64,000 nt of DNA from Primula veris (taxonomy: Eukaryota > Streptophyta > Magnoliopsida > Ericales > Primulaceae), in contig OY821741.1 of assembly GCA_963682055.1 (NCBI GenBank), forward strand, positions 21,770,711 to 21,834,710. The letters are read 5' to 3'. Every line of letters begins with the position of its first letter. Position 1 is the first letter of the stretch. This document shows positions 1 through 11,700 of this stretch, in pieces. The notes under the pieces are model-generated. The model saw only the letters and a program-made list of their open reading frames with translations, had not been told where the DNA came from and did not search any database. Made by a program: the position numbers and the translations under genes.

Positions 1-2359
1 TTCACGCGTTGCGTATGCAATACGTAGTGTGACATATATATGATCCCGACAAATAAACTTAATATATTTTTTTTAAAATTTAAATATCGAATGATTAAAT
101 ATAATTAATTAACAATCGTATATAAAGAGTAACATAACATTTTACTCTTATAAAAAATACACAACGATTTTGTTTGCAATATAAATGTGTGAAAAATAAC
201 ATTTTTTAAGTTATTTATGTATTTGAATTGAGTGATGGCATTTAAGAGTAATTACAATATTAGAGTGAGAGTATTTTTGGAAAATTTGGGTAAAATTGGG
301 TAGGCTCAAAATGTTTGGGTTGACTTATATTAATAGTATGATAGAGCAATAAAATAAAGGAAAACATATCTTAAACATATTTTTTCTTTAATCGACGGCA
401 TGTATCTCTCTTCTCCCACCTCTGCCAGGCTTCAAAACTAATACCGATCTTTTTTTTTGATATCTTGTTGATTTTGATTATATTTGAATTTTCTTTTTAA
501 GTGGGTGTTTGAGACATTTTCATTACATATTTTGCTTATGTTAAAATGCTCGAATATTATTATCATAATATTTATCGCTTTGCTATGGTATATCGTTAAT
601 GTAATAGATTTTAAATGCTTGATTTAACACGATAATACCATCCACAACATGTAAGCTTCATGAAAATCTAAGAAAAACATGTAAAAACGTTCAAAAGTCA
701 TTTTCCCGCCCAGGCGGTCAGGCGGTACCTCTCCGCCTCATCCCCGCCTAACGCCTTTTGAAACCTTGGACCAAAATCGACCAATTAACTACAGCAGAGT
801 TAATCCGTAATTAACTCAGTACATTGCTACCAAACACCTTGAAACTAGAGGAAAATCTTAACTATAAGAGCTCTCAAGACTAACTAAAACATGCCTAGAA
901 TATGAACTCAGTTCCACAAGACTCAGCTATCTCATTAAAGAAAACGCACACAGACTAGGAAACCTATCACAGTTCACATGACCAAAAGGGGGAATCAGAA
1001 GATAAATCAAAGAAATACAGAAATTCATCATTAATTGTTCTTTGTCTCAGCTTTCCACAAAGCAGGGTATAAGAAGATAAATAGAAAGATTGCAGGATTG
1101 ACTGTTAGCAATCTCTATGTCGGTGACCAACCAACACAAACATCTATTAACATGATTTTACTCAGAAAGTTAAAGACACGACCTACTAGTCCCTTTAAAG
1201 GATCACCCCAAATGCATTTATCTCATACCATGGAAATATACTTGCAATAGGTTAGCGAAGCAATCCAGATGTAAAACTTTTCCAACCATCATTAACTATA
1301 TCCAATGCAATCAAACAACGTCAAATAAAAAGAAGAAAGTGACAATCTCTAACAGGGACAAGTTGAAAAATCTTGTTCCTATATATGCTCAGGGACACAA
1401 GAGACGAAGTTATTTCTGAAAATAGAAGCTGACCTAAAACTGATATAAACTCAGAATCAAGATGGAATGAAGATCAAACTTGCTACTAAAAAATGTGTAG
1501 TTTGCACCAAAATTATAAATCTCTAATCTAAAACCATACTCAACCATCAATATTACTCACCTGAACAGCATGAACATGTGTAAGTGTGACCTTGCTACTT
1601 TGACAATGACTAAACCCCTACTATACTCAAAATCACTATATATCCTAAAAGGTGAAGACTAAGGTTAAAGTAGAAATGGCATGTGTTGTGCAGTCTATAT
1701 AGAAATATGTAACGAAAAATTTGTGCATCTGAATCCTAGCTGGTAATTGCTACTGAACTAAAAGAATAAAAAAAAATCAGAGTGAAGTTGAAGTCTTGCC
1801 CAAGGAGATCTAGAGCTCTAAACACTAACCACGTGGCTAAAATCAAGATCTCTACGTATGGTAAAATAACACATCCCAGGTCACTGACCTAAATACTGGT
1901 CTTAAAGATATACAAAAACAAATCTTACAAGAGAAAGCGACAACTGTACATGTTTAAGAGTAACAGTTAAGCTACTGAAAACAAACTGAATTCGTCCCCA
2001 CCTTGCATCCTCAACCCTATTTCATACAAAAGTTCATAAATTCATAAATGTAAAGCTATAACTTTTACCCAAATCAGTATATGGGGTTTTAATTCCTAAA
2101 ACTCCAACCCCGAAGTTACTCCAGTTCAATACAGAGGTATATATCAACTATAGGCATGCCTAACTCCCAAACCCCAAATCTCATCGTTACCCGAAGTCAA
2201 ATTATACACATATAGACACAAGTAATTATGGCATCTTGTAAGAATGCAATTTGTATACTAAGATGACATAAATTCATAAACACGCATATAGCCGGAATAA
2301 TAACTAAAAGCATTACAAAAAAAGCATTTTTTTTTTTTGAAACCAAAACCCTTTGCTAA
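1..2359. other. Intergenic, no supported gene
   Basis: AT-rich sequence with no open frame that looks coding on either strand; the longest short ORF (1035-1250) has no recognisable domain. A GC-rich island at about 705-765 is rich in GGCGG/CCGCC words and ends in a GCCTTTTGAAACCTTGG stretch, which looks like the edge of an old small DNA transposon, but no partner inverted repeat was found. Nothing else was identified. Confidence 0.6.
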
Positions 2360-2687
2360 TAATACAATATAAAATACATACATAACCTTGAACAAACCTA
2401 GCAGTTGAAGATCTCTAGTTCACAAACCTTCCATCTGATTGCCACGCCAATTCAATAAATAAATACAACTACATATCTACCTAATGTAATTGTAACTACA
2501 AATCGGTGGCCTTGGTATAAAAACCAACACATGTGAACATTAAGTTCCAAGACCCCACAAACTGATGGATACAAAAACACAAACATGAACTTGTGCTTTG
2601 AAAAGCTTGTTTCAAAGCTAAAAAAGCACGTTTAGCACAAATAAATCATTTGAGGAGAATATCATAAAACATTTGCTTTACTTAAGC

Positions 2688-3016
2688 TGTAATGACCCGG
2701 CCCCACGGACCGAACCGCTACGCCCGTATCAACAATATTGTCCGCTTTGGCACAACTTCACAGGGGGGTCACCCATCCTGGTACTACTCCAAGCTAAGCA
2801 CGCTTAACTGTGGAGTTCCGTCCTCGCTGTTGTGCCGCACGGCTTTAAAAGGCCTTGTTAATAGGAAATGAATCTTTAAGCTCATATACCACACGGGTAC
2901 TCTCATATCTGGGCGATGTGGGACTGACGCACAACACCGAACCACAGAATTTCCTTCCTGGAAATCTGGGTCGTCACAATCACCCTCCCTTTAGGCACGA
3001 CGTCCTCGTCGGGCAC
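2688..3016 (-). mobile_element. Extra Cassandra LTR plus internal fragment, made by the tandem duplication
   Basis: The 291-bp LTR (2688-2978) matches the left LTR of the complete element almost base for base and is followed by only 38 bases of internal sequence (polypurine tract side) before the join at 3016/3017. It has no second LTR and no TSD on its right, so it is a duplication product and not a separate insertion or a true solo LTR. Confidence 0.85.
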
Positions 3017-3570
3017 AAACCTTGAACAAACCTAGCAGTTGAAGATCTCTAGTTCACAAACCTTCCATCTGATTGCCACGCCAATTCAATAAATAAATAC
3101 AACTACATATCTACCTAATGTAATTGTAACTACAAATCGGTGGCCTTGATATAAAAACCAACACATGTGATAATACAATATAAAATACATACATAACCTT
3201 GAACAAACCTAGCAGTTGAAGATCTCTAGTTCACAAACCTTCCATCTGATTGCCACGCCAATTCAATAAATAAATACAACTACATATCTACCTAATGTAA
3301 TTGTAACTACAAATCGGTGGCCTTGATATAAAAACCAACACATGTGAACATTAAATTCCAAGACCCCACAAACTGATGGATACAAAAACACAAACATGAA
3401 CTTGTGCTTTGAAAAGCTTGTTTCAAAGCTAAAAAAGCACGTTTAGCACAAATAAATCATTTGAGGAGAATATCATAAAACATTTGCTTTACTTAAGCTG
3501 TAACGACCCGGCCCCACGGACCGAACCGCTACGCCCGTATCAACAATATTGTCCGCTTTGGCACAACTTC

Positions 3571-3628
3571 ACAGGGGGGTCACCCATCCTGGTACTACTC
3601 CAAGCTAAGCACGCTTAACTGTGGAGTT
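3571..3628 (-). other. 5S rRNA-like block inside a Cassandra LTR
   Basis: Read on the minus strand this block contains GAACTCCACAGTTAAGCGTG and GTACCAGGATGGGTGACC, matching the 3' half of plant 5S rRNA, including the internal pol III promoter region. The same block recurs in the LTRs at 2688-2978 and 3900-4190. It lacks the rest of a 5S gene and should not be annotated as rRNA. Confidence 0.85.
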
Positions 3629-3884
3629 CCGTCCTCGCTGTTGTGCCGCACGGCTTTAAAAGGCCTTGTTAATAGGAAATGAATCTTTAAGCTCATATAC
3701 CACACGGGTACTCTCATATCTGGGCGATGTGGGACTGACGCACAACACCGAACCACAGAATTTCCTTCCTGGAAATCTGGGTCGTCACAATCACCCTCCC
3801 TTTAGGCACGACGTCCTCGTCGGGCACGTCGCCCTTCTGGGGCTCACACACACGTGCTAGTCCCCACATTTCCGGCCAGATAGA

Positions 3885-3897
3885 GGCTCTGATACCA
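3885..3897 (-). other. Cassandra primer-binding site (tRNA-Met)
   Basis: On the minus strand this reads TGGTATCAGAGCC, the complement of the 3' end of initiator tRNA-Met, two bases inside the 5' LTR (right-hand copy). The matching polypurine tract (AAAGGGAGGG on the minus strand) is at 3794-3803, next to the other LTR. Confidence 0.85.
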
Positions 3898-4199
3898 TCT
3901 ATAACGACCCGGCCCCACGGACCGAACCGCTATGCCCGTATCAACAATATTGTCCGCTTTGGCACAACTTCCCAGGGGGGTCACCCATCCTGGTACTACT
4001 CCAAGCTAAGCACGCTTAACTGTGGAGTTCCGTCCTCGCTGTTGTGCCGCACGGCTTTAAAAGGCCTTGTTAATAGGAAATGAATCTTTAAGCTCATATA
4101 CCATACGGGTACTCTCATATCTGGGCGATGTGGGACTGACGCACAACACCGAACCACAGAATTTCCTTCCTGAAAATCTGGGTCGTCACATAAGCTCTA

Positions 4200-4748
4200 T
4201 CTGAAACACTTTAGCTATGCTTTCACAATTTACACAACAGAGACATAATTAACAAACACTCGATCTGATGGCCACTCTAATCGAATATATACAAACAACC
4301 ACAAATATATGTAACTGAAAAAACATAACTTTGATCAAATATCTCACTCGAGCATGTCGTATTCCAAAAAAAGCAATCCCTTATCCAACAAACAAACACA
4401 CACACATGTTATAATTGGGAACCCTTTAATCTGATTATCACTACAATCCAATAGATACATAAACACACTGCACACACATATACAACAACACATGTTAAAA
4501 TATCTAACTGTAAAAACATAACCTTCGACCAAAAACCCCAGCTTGATTGCTATTTCAATCCAACAAACACACACATATATTCACAAGTACATGAAACAAA
4601 TATACCCATGTTCGTATATGTAACTGCACATATATACAAGAACCTTAATCAAAATCATCATCTAGACATGTTAAATGCCAAAACCCACAATCTAATTGCA
4701 ATCCACAAACAAATGAACAAGCACACATACACACACATATATAAATGT
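4200..4748. repeat. Diverged minisatellite, left part
   Basis: Loose repeats of roughly 100-150 bp share the pattern ATCTGATTGCCAC-CAATCCAA-(CA)n-ATGTAACTG-AAACATAACCTT. The same words occur in the duplicated flank at 2383-2530 and 3018-3330, and the array resumes at 6607-6750 after the inserted LTR. Unit boundaries are too decayed to give a copy number. Confidence 0.6.
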
Positions 4749-6606
4749 TGTAACGTCTCGGAAATTTTGTAGTTTATTATTAATTTTATTAATAAGATCG
4801 TGATATTTTGTTTTATGTGTGATTACGTAGTTGGGTGAAATGTACGTGTATGTGATGTTTAATATTGTGCGTATAATAGTTGTGGGGATGATTTGTATTA
4901 GTTAATAAATAAGTGGACTAGTGTAACAGATATGCATATAAACTGTATTCATATGAATACATATGATACATACACTGCACATATACATATATAAACCAGT
5001 CCAGCAACCATTTTGGTGGTATGTCCGGCGAGTTAAGGCTAGGGTGGTGGTGGTGCTTTGCTGTTTTCGGTTAACTGCTTCGGAGGTTGTATCGGGGTCT
5101 TCGGGTATCCGATTTTTACAAATAAATGTATTTTCTTAATCTACTCTTCGAGACCTATCTACCTGTGTAAGCCTCCTTCTCTGATTTTCACTTTTATAAA
5201 ATCATGTTTTTTAGGGTTTGATCCAAATCCGAATTGACAACATTAATATTGATTTGTAGCTCTTTTAAATTACGTTTACGGATTGTTGAGGAAAATTAGT
5301 GGGCTGTCCAGATCTGGCAATGTTCTTTCGGTTGGTTGTTCGGCTTGAGTTTGAGATATTTTAACAAACGAGCTCTTGTTTGTTTCGGTAAAGGGGGAGA
5401 AATTGATTTAACTATTAATGGCTAATTAGTGTAGTGTTTATTAATGCATATGCTATTATGACTGTGGTGGTGATTGTTATGTGTTTAAATGTCTCATTGA
5501 ATTCTTTTGTCACGTGTTGTACCGTATATGGGGTTCCTACGGGCATTTATTTTATCATTACATTTACCGTAGATGAGGTTCCTACGAGCATTTTATTTTT
5601 ATCATTATATTTACCGTACGGGCATTTTATTTTTATCTGTATATTTACCGTAGATGAGGTTCCTACGGTGAGATGTAGATGGGGTTCCTACATCGGGCTA
5701 TAGATGAGGTTCCTATAGCTGTAAATTGCGCAAGATAGGCAAATCGGTGACATTGGGGTTAGTCCCTCTAAAACCGATCCCAACAAGACGCGGTGCACCG
5801 TCTAAATGAGTTTGTGATGTGTATATTTCTGATTTATTTATGTTGGCTATTTACTATGTATCATTGGTTATGTGTTGTACGAGTAGGCTCATTATTTATC
5901 GCGATATGAATCGGTATGTCAAGTTTTTTTTCTTGTGCATAGATGCTTGTGCCATTTCTGTTAAAAGTAAAATTGATTTCTTACCTCCTTTACTTGTTTT
6001 TCTGTACATTTTGTTCCGTGTCGATGTACAGGTGCTGATTTGATCCGCGTAGATGCTTAGGATTGACGGTCCGTGATTGTCCTTAGCTGCTTACACTTGT
6101 CGAGTGCACGTAAACCTTTATTTATTTTGGGAATATTTTTTTGTTAGCCGAGCCTGTTTGGCCTAATAGGCGGATGCCACATGTTTTAATGTTTAGACTT
6201 GTTTGTTTTAAACTATGTGAGTGGTGATGACTTGTCAATTGGGTTGAATACGAGTTTTATCCTTGGTGGATCGCTTTGTAAATTGTATTTGGCTGGATTT
6301 TTATACATTTATACTTGTTGTCTTGAATAGGACATATTTCGTGGAAACGAGTAAATACGCAAAGGTCATGCCGAAATTTTCTATATTTTTTCTTAAATCG
6401 TTTTGGTTGTGTGGTCACATTTGAGCACCATTGGCTACCCTTAGGCCAATAGTCGCTCCAATGTGATTTTCGGCATGTTCTTAAAAGATCTATTTAGTTT
6501 TATTTTGTGGGGTATTGTCGAATTATTTTGCATATTGTGTCATTTAAACCTTTTCTTTTAATTTATATTTACTACTCGGATTTTTCTAAATAACCGAGGC
6601 GTGACA
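4749..6606 (+). mobile_element. Solo LTR (about 1.86 kb), same family as two others in the window
   Basis: It begins TGTAACGTCTCGGAAATTTT and ends CCGAGGCGTGACA, the same ends as the LTRs at 16319-18526 and 20227-22520. The flanks are AATGT and GATGT, a 5-bp TSD with one mismatch. It interrupts the minisatellite on either side. No gag-pol, primer-binding site or second LTR is present, so it is a solo LTR left by recombination between LTRs. It is shorter and more diverged than the other two and has its own internal minisatellite. The Ty3/gypsy type is inferred from the GGGGCGTGACA end and LTR length only. Confidence 0.8.
5515..5725. repeat. Minisatellite inside the solo LTR
   Basis: Short imperfect units of the type CCGTAGATGAGGTTCCTACG alternate with TTTATTTTTATCATTATATT. 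About five copies of the GAGGTTCCTA / GGGGTTCCTA core are present. The other two LTRs of the family lack it, so it expanded in this copy. Confidence 0.7.
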
Positions 6607-7073
6607 GATGTAATTAGCAAAACTCCATCTGACAGCCACTCAAATCCAATTTATATAAATCACACATAATTGTAAAGTACATGCATGTATATGTAACTGC
6701 AAAATTACATCTTTTACCAAAAAAATGATTTGATTACCACTCTGTACGTACGCATGCACGCTAGCGGTACTTTTATTTTAAATGATGGACTAATAGGGCA
6801 ATTAGAGATGATATTTAATCATCTCTAATGTTTTGGTTTGACACTATGTTTTATGATGAATAAAGGTGCTTCATTAAGGTTTCTCTCTCAATCCTCTATT
6901 TTCTCGCCTTTATGTCTACTTCCTCTTGATTTCGCATCCTTTTCTTACTTATTATATGCTACTATAGTCCTCTTTTCTCATCATAAACTCTATTAAATTA
7001 CTCTATATTATATCATTATTATTGTTCCATAAAGTGGTCTCCATCATAAATAAATAAATAAACAAATAAGTAC
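6607..7073. other. Gene-free stretch with a 12-bp hairpin
   Basis: It holds the right-hand end of the diverged minisatellite (to about 6750) and a perfect hairpin at 6801-6829 (ATTAGAGATGAT, 5-base loop, ATCATCTCTAAT). The TFIIB-like pseudogene would need its second exon downstream here on the minus strand, but none can be recognised. Confidence 0.6.
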
Positions 7074-7469
7074 CTATCAGCCATCGTAGCGATGGTCTTA
7101 AACCCCAAAATCAGCGTCCAATCCGGATTAGACCCACAACTTTGCCATGAATTCGAAAATAAATCAGACGTAACACCATTCTGTTGTACGGAAGCACCAC
7201 TTACGAACAAGTAAGTACGAAATAAATAAATAAAACGAATTTAATCCAACGTACCAATCTTTTATTCCAACTAAACAAACTCTCATATTCCAACCAAACA
7301 AACTATCATATTCCAACAAACAAACTATCTTTTCATTAACAACCAAACGAATAATCTAACAAATAAAACTCAAACGTAAACAATACTAACCTCTCGGAAA
7401 AATACGACTTTTTGGTGGGCCTCTTATTAGAGAGGCCCACCAAGCCCAAAATCTTGATGATTATTTTAC

Positions 7470-9288
7470 TTTTAGGGTTTGGGGTTTAATGTTTAGGCAA
7501 TTTTCTTGCATATGCAGGAAATATTCCTCATTTTTTTTCTTCGATCTATGGCCTCTAGTACACGGTTTTTACCGACTTTTTTGTTTTCTTACTTTTTATT
7601 TGTATTTGTAGGGTTTAGGGTTTATAGTTTAGGGTTTAGGGTTTGGGGTTTAATGTTTAGGCAATTTTCTTGCATATGTGGGAAATATTTCTCATTTTGT
7701 TTCTTGGATTTATGGCCACTAGTACACGGTTTTTACCGACTTTTTTATTTTCTGACTTTTTATTTGTATTTGTAGGGTTTAGGGTTTGGAGTTTAATGTT
7801 TAGGGTTTAGGCAATTTTCTTGTATGTGTAGGAAATATTTCTCATTTTCTTTCTTGGATTTATGGCCTCTAGTACACGGTTTTTACCGACTTTTTTGTTT
7901 TCTGACTTTTTATTTGTATTTATATGGTCTAGGGTTTATAGTTTAGGGTTTAGGTTTTGGGGTTAATGTTTCGGAAATTTTCTTGCATATGTAGGAAATA
8001 TTCCTCATTTTCTTTCTTGGATTTATGGCCTCTAATATACGGTTTTTACCGACTTTTTTGTTTTTCGACTTTTTATTTGTATTTGTAGGGTTTAGGGTTT
8101 ATAGTTTAGGGTTTAGGTTTTGGGGTTTAATGTTTAGGGTTTAGGCAATTTTCTTTCATATGTAGGAAATATTACTCATTTTTTTTCTTGGATTTATGGC
8201 CTGTAGTACACGATTTTTACCGACTTTTTTGTTTTCTTACTTTTTATTTGTATTTGTAGGGTTTAGGGTTTATATTTTAGGGTTTAGGGTTTGGTGTTTA
8301 ATGTTTAGGCTGTTTTCTTGCATATGTAGGAAATATTCCTCATTTTCTTTCTTGGATTTATGGCCTCTAGTACACGATTTTTACCGACTTTTTTGTTTTC
8401 TTACTTTTTATTTGTATTTGTAGTGTTTAGGGTTTATAGTTTAGGGTTTAGGGTTTAGGGTTTAGGGTTTGGAGTTTAATGTTTAGGGTTTAGGAAATTT
8501 TCTTGCATATGTAGGAAATATTCCTCATTTTCTTTCTTGGATTTATTGCGTCTAGTACACAGTTTTTACGGACTTTTTTGTTTTCTGACTTTTTATTTGT
8601 ATTTGTAGGGTTTAGGGTTTATAGTTTATGGTTTAGGGTTTGGTGTTTAATGTTTAGGGTTTAGGCAATTTTCTTGCTTATGTAGGAAATATTTCTCATT
8701 TTCTTTCTTGGATTTATGGCCTCTAGTACACAGTTTTTACCGACTTTTTTGTTTTCTTACTTTTTATTTGTATTTGTAGTGTTTAGGGTTTATAGTTTAG
8801 GGTTTAGGGTTTGAGGTTTAATTTTTAGTCTATTTTCTTGAATATGTAAGAAATATTTCTCATTTTCTTTTTTGGATTTATGGCCTCTATTACACGATTT
8901 TTACCGATTTTTTTTTGTTTTCTGACTTTTTATTTGTATTTGTAGTGTTTAGGGTTTATAGTTTATGGTTTAGGGTTTGAGGTTTAATGTTTAGGCAATT
9001 TTATTGCATATGTAGGAAATATTTATCATTTTTTTTCTTGGATTTATGGCCTCTATTACACGGTTTTTACCGACTTTTTTATTTTCTAACTTTTTATTTG
9101 TATTTGTAGTGATTAGGGTTTATATTTTAGGGTTTAGGGTTTGGGGTTTAATGTTTAGGGTTTAGGCAATTTTCTTGCAAATTTAGAAAATATTCCTCAT
9201 TTTCTTTATGGCCTCTAGTACACGGTTTTTACCGACTTTTTTATTTTTCGACTTTTTATTTGTATTTCAACTACTCCTTCTTATTTAA
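7470..9288. repeat. 164-bp satellite with TTTAGGG runs inside the left LTR
   Basis: Eleven units spaced mostly 162-171 bp (extremes 150 and 185) were located by the recurring TTTTTATTTGTATTTGTAG. Each unit combines a block of degenerate plant telomere repeats (TTTAGGG with TTTATAG and TTTGGGG variants), CAATTTTCTTGCATATGTAGG, CTCATTTTCTTTCTTGG and TACACGGTTTTTACCGAC, which is itself a short palindrome. The right LTR lacks the array, which sits between TTGATGATTATTTTAC and AAGTTACAATATATGG. Open frames within it are repeat artefacts. Confidence 0.9.
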
Positions 9289-10503
9289 GTTACAATATAT
9301 GGAAGCCTAATGATCTATATATATAGACTCCAAGAGAAGCCTCATATATAATCCTAACCAGTGTGGGATAATACATAAATCGGCCACATGCAGTAAACTT
9401 GTACTAAGTAAAAATTTAAGCTTATTCTAACAAATCTCCATGTAGGCTTCAATTTTGCAAAACATCCTCGGTAAATCCCACTCGGCAGACTCAGCTCAGC
9501 AAAACCCACAAATACCAATTGCAAATAGTAATCAATTCCAATTTCCCTTCTCATCTGCAAGTGTAACTAAGACAATTCAAATACGAGAGACGATGCCCAA
9601 CCTCATACATTTTCTAAACTTAACCCAAAAATAACCCAACATGTCAACGAGATTACATTCGATGCCAAAATGCAACCTTTTAAACTTTTCAATGCGTATC
9701 CCCTTAATCGAATGATGCCAAACGATATGTCACTTTATAAAATCATCTCTACCAAATGCAAACCCATAAAACAATGATATTTGACTCCACCGAAAAACAA
9801 ACCATTTCGCACCAATCGATAAAACACTTGTATCTCCAAACGGAACTTTGATTCCAAGTAAAATCCTTTCGAACATACTCCACCATTCCCAGAAAACATT
9901 ATCAAGTAAACATAAATGCAAGATTCTCTTCAATCAATCATATCCACAAATAGCTTTCAAACAAATTTCCATAATTAATGAGTTGGAGCCATAATTGTAG
10001 GTACTCATTTATCCAAACAATACAGTATTTTTTTTTTAAAACCTCTTTCATAACCGACCGCGATCCTCGAGTTACTTTCACAACTCCACTTGCTAAATAA
10101 CCCAAAATGCTATCAAGGCCAACAACTTGCATACGTAAAACAACAAACGATTAACAAATAAAGACTAAACCTTCTCGAAATAGTTGTATCCTTCTTGTTC
10201 AATCCATTAATCAATCAAAAACCAATCTAACCAAACTTTGAATCAACTTATCAATCCAAATTTTCAATCGTCTAATCCTATCAAAATTCAATCCAACATA
10301 ATCCAATCATAACATATAACCTGACTAATTTTCTTTCAATCAACAGAATTTCAACTAACAATAATTAAATTCATAACTTTGGGTTGTATCCCAAAATTGT
10401 TCAATTATTGTAGCTTCAACTTTAACAATCTGTCTTCGATTTCAATCTCACATTTATAACTAACTCTTCAGTCAAACCAAACTCCACCAGATCTGAACCA
10501 TCA

Positions 10504-10515
10504 GCTCTGATACCA
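10504..10515 (-). other. Primer-binding site of the LTR element
   Basis: The minus strand reads TGGTATCAGAGC, complementary to the 3' end of tRNA-Met, three bases from the 5' LTR (10519-10944). It sets the minus-strand orientation. Confidence 0.85.
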
Positions 10516-11390
10516 ATTTGTTGTGCGGAAGCACCACTTACGAACAAGTAAGTACGGAATAAATAAATAAAATACGAATTTGGTCAAACGTACCAATATT
10601 TTATTCCAACCAAATAAACTATCATATTCCAATCAAACAAACTATATTCTGATTAACAAACAAATGAAGAATCTAACAAATAAAACTCAAACATAAACAA
10701 TACTAACCTCTCAGACAAATACGACTTCTTAGTGGGCCCCTTCTTGGTGGGCCTCTTCTTAGAGAGGCCCACCAAACCCAAAATCTTGATGACTATTTTG
10801 AAGTTACAATATATGAAAGCCTAAGAATCTATGTATAGGCTCCAAGAGAAACCTCATATATAATCTCAACCAATGTGGGATAATACATAAATAGGCCATA
10901 TGTAGTAAACTTGTACTAAGTACAAATTTAAGCCTATTCTAACACATTCGGCTTAGAAATCACCGTCGAGAGCCCACCATCTGCCAGCAACGGATTCATG
11001 GGCCAACCCACACAGACCAGTTCGTTATCATTGGACCCATTCGTGAAGGTGCACCATTTTGAGGTCTCGTCGACCGAGTGGGACTCGAGGATGAGGCCGC
11101 ACTCGATGCAGACCGTGTCGCCCACGGAGTAGTCCGTTATACATCGGTCGCTTTTTTGCAGTCTGGGCAATACGCGTCCCCCATTATTGTTTGATATTTG
11201 TATCTGTTTCTCGCTCTAGAAAGAGATTTGTTATTGGGTATGAATGCTTGAATTAAGGTTTATTTATATTAAATTTAAGCTGACCAAGTTGTGACCAAGT
11301 AATTGATGGTTTTGATGGTCGAAAACCCTAAAAGTCTAACTAATAAATGAAAATCTCAAATAAATTACTATTAACCTATTAATTAATCAG

Positions 11391-11700
11391 TGTTCTAAAA
11401 GGCGCACCTATGCGCAAATTAGACGGGGGCTAAACGATAGAAAGATCCTAATATCCTAAGATATTATGCGGGATTATGTAATTAAATAAATTAAGCGATT
11501 AGGTAATTAAATAAATTAAGCGAAATCAATTTGATTTCGAAAAAGATTACTAATGTTTAACTTTTCGAGGAATCCTTCATCAGTGGTTGAATGACTTATT
11601 TTTTTAATCTTTTCAACATTGTTTCCGTAGAATTAAGTCAGAAAGATAGTCGTTTGGTAGCCAATTTGCGCCTAAAATCGGCTTTGCGCCTTCTAGAACA
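11391..11700. mobile_element. Foldback/MITE-like element, 310 bp
   Basis: The ends are inverted copies: TGTTCTAAAAGGCGC on the left and GCGCCTTCTAGAACA on the right, with a second inverted match (GCGCAAATT / AATTTGCGC) a little inside. It is non-coding. No convincing TSD was found, so the exact borders and superfamily are uncertain. Confidence 0.65.

Larger units (their letters stand above)
2360..3827. repeat. Local tandem duplication that includes a Cassandra LTR
   Basis: Three copies of one segment lie head to tail. Copy A (2360-3016) starts TAATACAATATAAAATAC and runs through flanking DNA, a Cassandra LTR and the first 38 bases of its internal domain. Copy B (3017-3170) is a partial copy of the flanking part only. 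Copy C (3171-3827) repeats the whole of A at an offset of 811 bases and continues into the complete Cassandra. Few differences are visible between A and C (AACATTAAGT/AACATTAAAT, AATGACC/AACGACC), so the duplication is probably recent. Unequal exchange or template switching after the Cassandra insertion would explain it. Confidence 0.85.
3499..4190 (-). mobile_element. Cassandra TRIM retrotransposon, complete, minus strand
   Basis: Two LTRs of 291 bp (3499-3789 and 3900-4190) begin TGTAACGACC (the right copy has decayed to TATAACGACC) and end GGTCGTCACA. They flank an internal domain of only 110 bp. The internal domain has a primer-binding site complementary to initiator tRNA-Met next to the right LTR and a polypurine tract next to the left LTR, so the element reads on the minus strand. 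A 5-bp TSD, TAAGC, sits at 3494-3498 and 4191-4195. Each LTR contains a 5S rRNA-like block, the hallmark of Cassandra. It encodes no protein and must be mobilised in trans. Confidence 0.93.
7182..10944 (-). mobile_element. Non-autonomous LTR retroelement (TRIM/LARD-like) inserted in the TFIIB-like exon
   Basis: The LTRs at 7182-9432 and 10519-10944 start TGTTGTGCGGAAGCACC (left copy TGTTGTACGG) and end TATTCTAACA. The TSD CATTC is perfect (7177-7181 and 10945-10949). A tRNA-Met primer-binding site lies next to the right LTR, so the element is on the minus strand. The internal part (9433-10518, about 1.1 kb) has no gag, protease, integrase or RT; its short ORFs have no family match. The right LTR is 426 bp, while the left has grown to 2251 bp by gain of a satellite array. 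It needs proteins from another element to move. Confidence 0.9.
7074..11184 (-). pseudogene. TFIIB-like general transcription factor, 5' exon only, split by an LTR element
   Basis: The minus strand from ATG at 11184 encodes the N-terminal zinc ribbon of plant TFIIB: MGDAYCPDCKKATDV, then after a 1-base frameshift at about 11140 GDTVCIECGLILESHSVDET and NPLLADGGLSTVISKPN. The exon is cut at 10945 by a retrotransposon and resumes at 7181 with GSNPDWTLILGFKTIATMAD, ending at 7074 at a plausible donor (GATAG|GTAC). The zinc-ligand pairs CxxC/CxxC are kept, but several residues that are Arg or Gly in the family have become Cys or Trp, as expected from CpG decay. The cyclin-fold exons are not seen at lower coordinates. 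TFIIB bridges TBP and RNA polymerase II; this copy cannot make it. Confidence 0.85.

Noticed and set aside
1035..1250. 71-codon ORF
   Set aside because: No domain, no partner exon and no coding signature in AT-rich intergenic DNA.
3571..3628. Genuine 5S rRNA gene
   Set aside because: Only the 3' half of 5S is present and it sits inside Cassandra LTRs.
6801..6829. microRNA precursor
   Set aside because: The 12-bp stem is too short for a plant pre-miRNA.
7506..8423. ORFs of 75-89 codons in the satellite
   Set aside because: The frames repeat with the satellite unit and encode low-complexity Phe/Leu-rich peptides.
7470..9288. True telomere
   Set aside because: TTTAGGG runs are short, degenerate and embedded in a 164-bp satellite inside an LTR; unique sequence continues on both sides.
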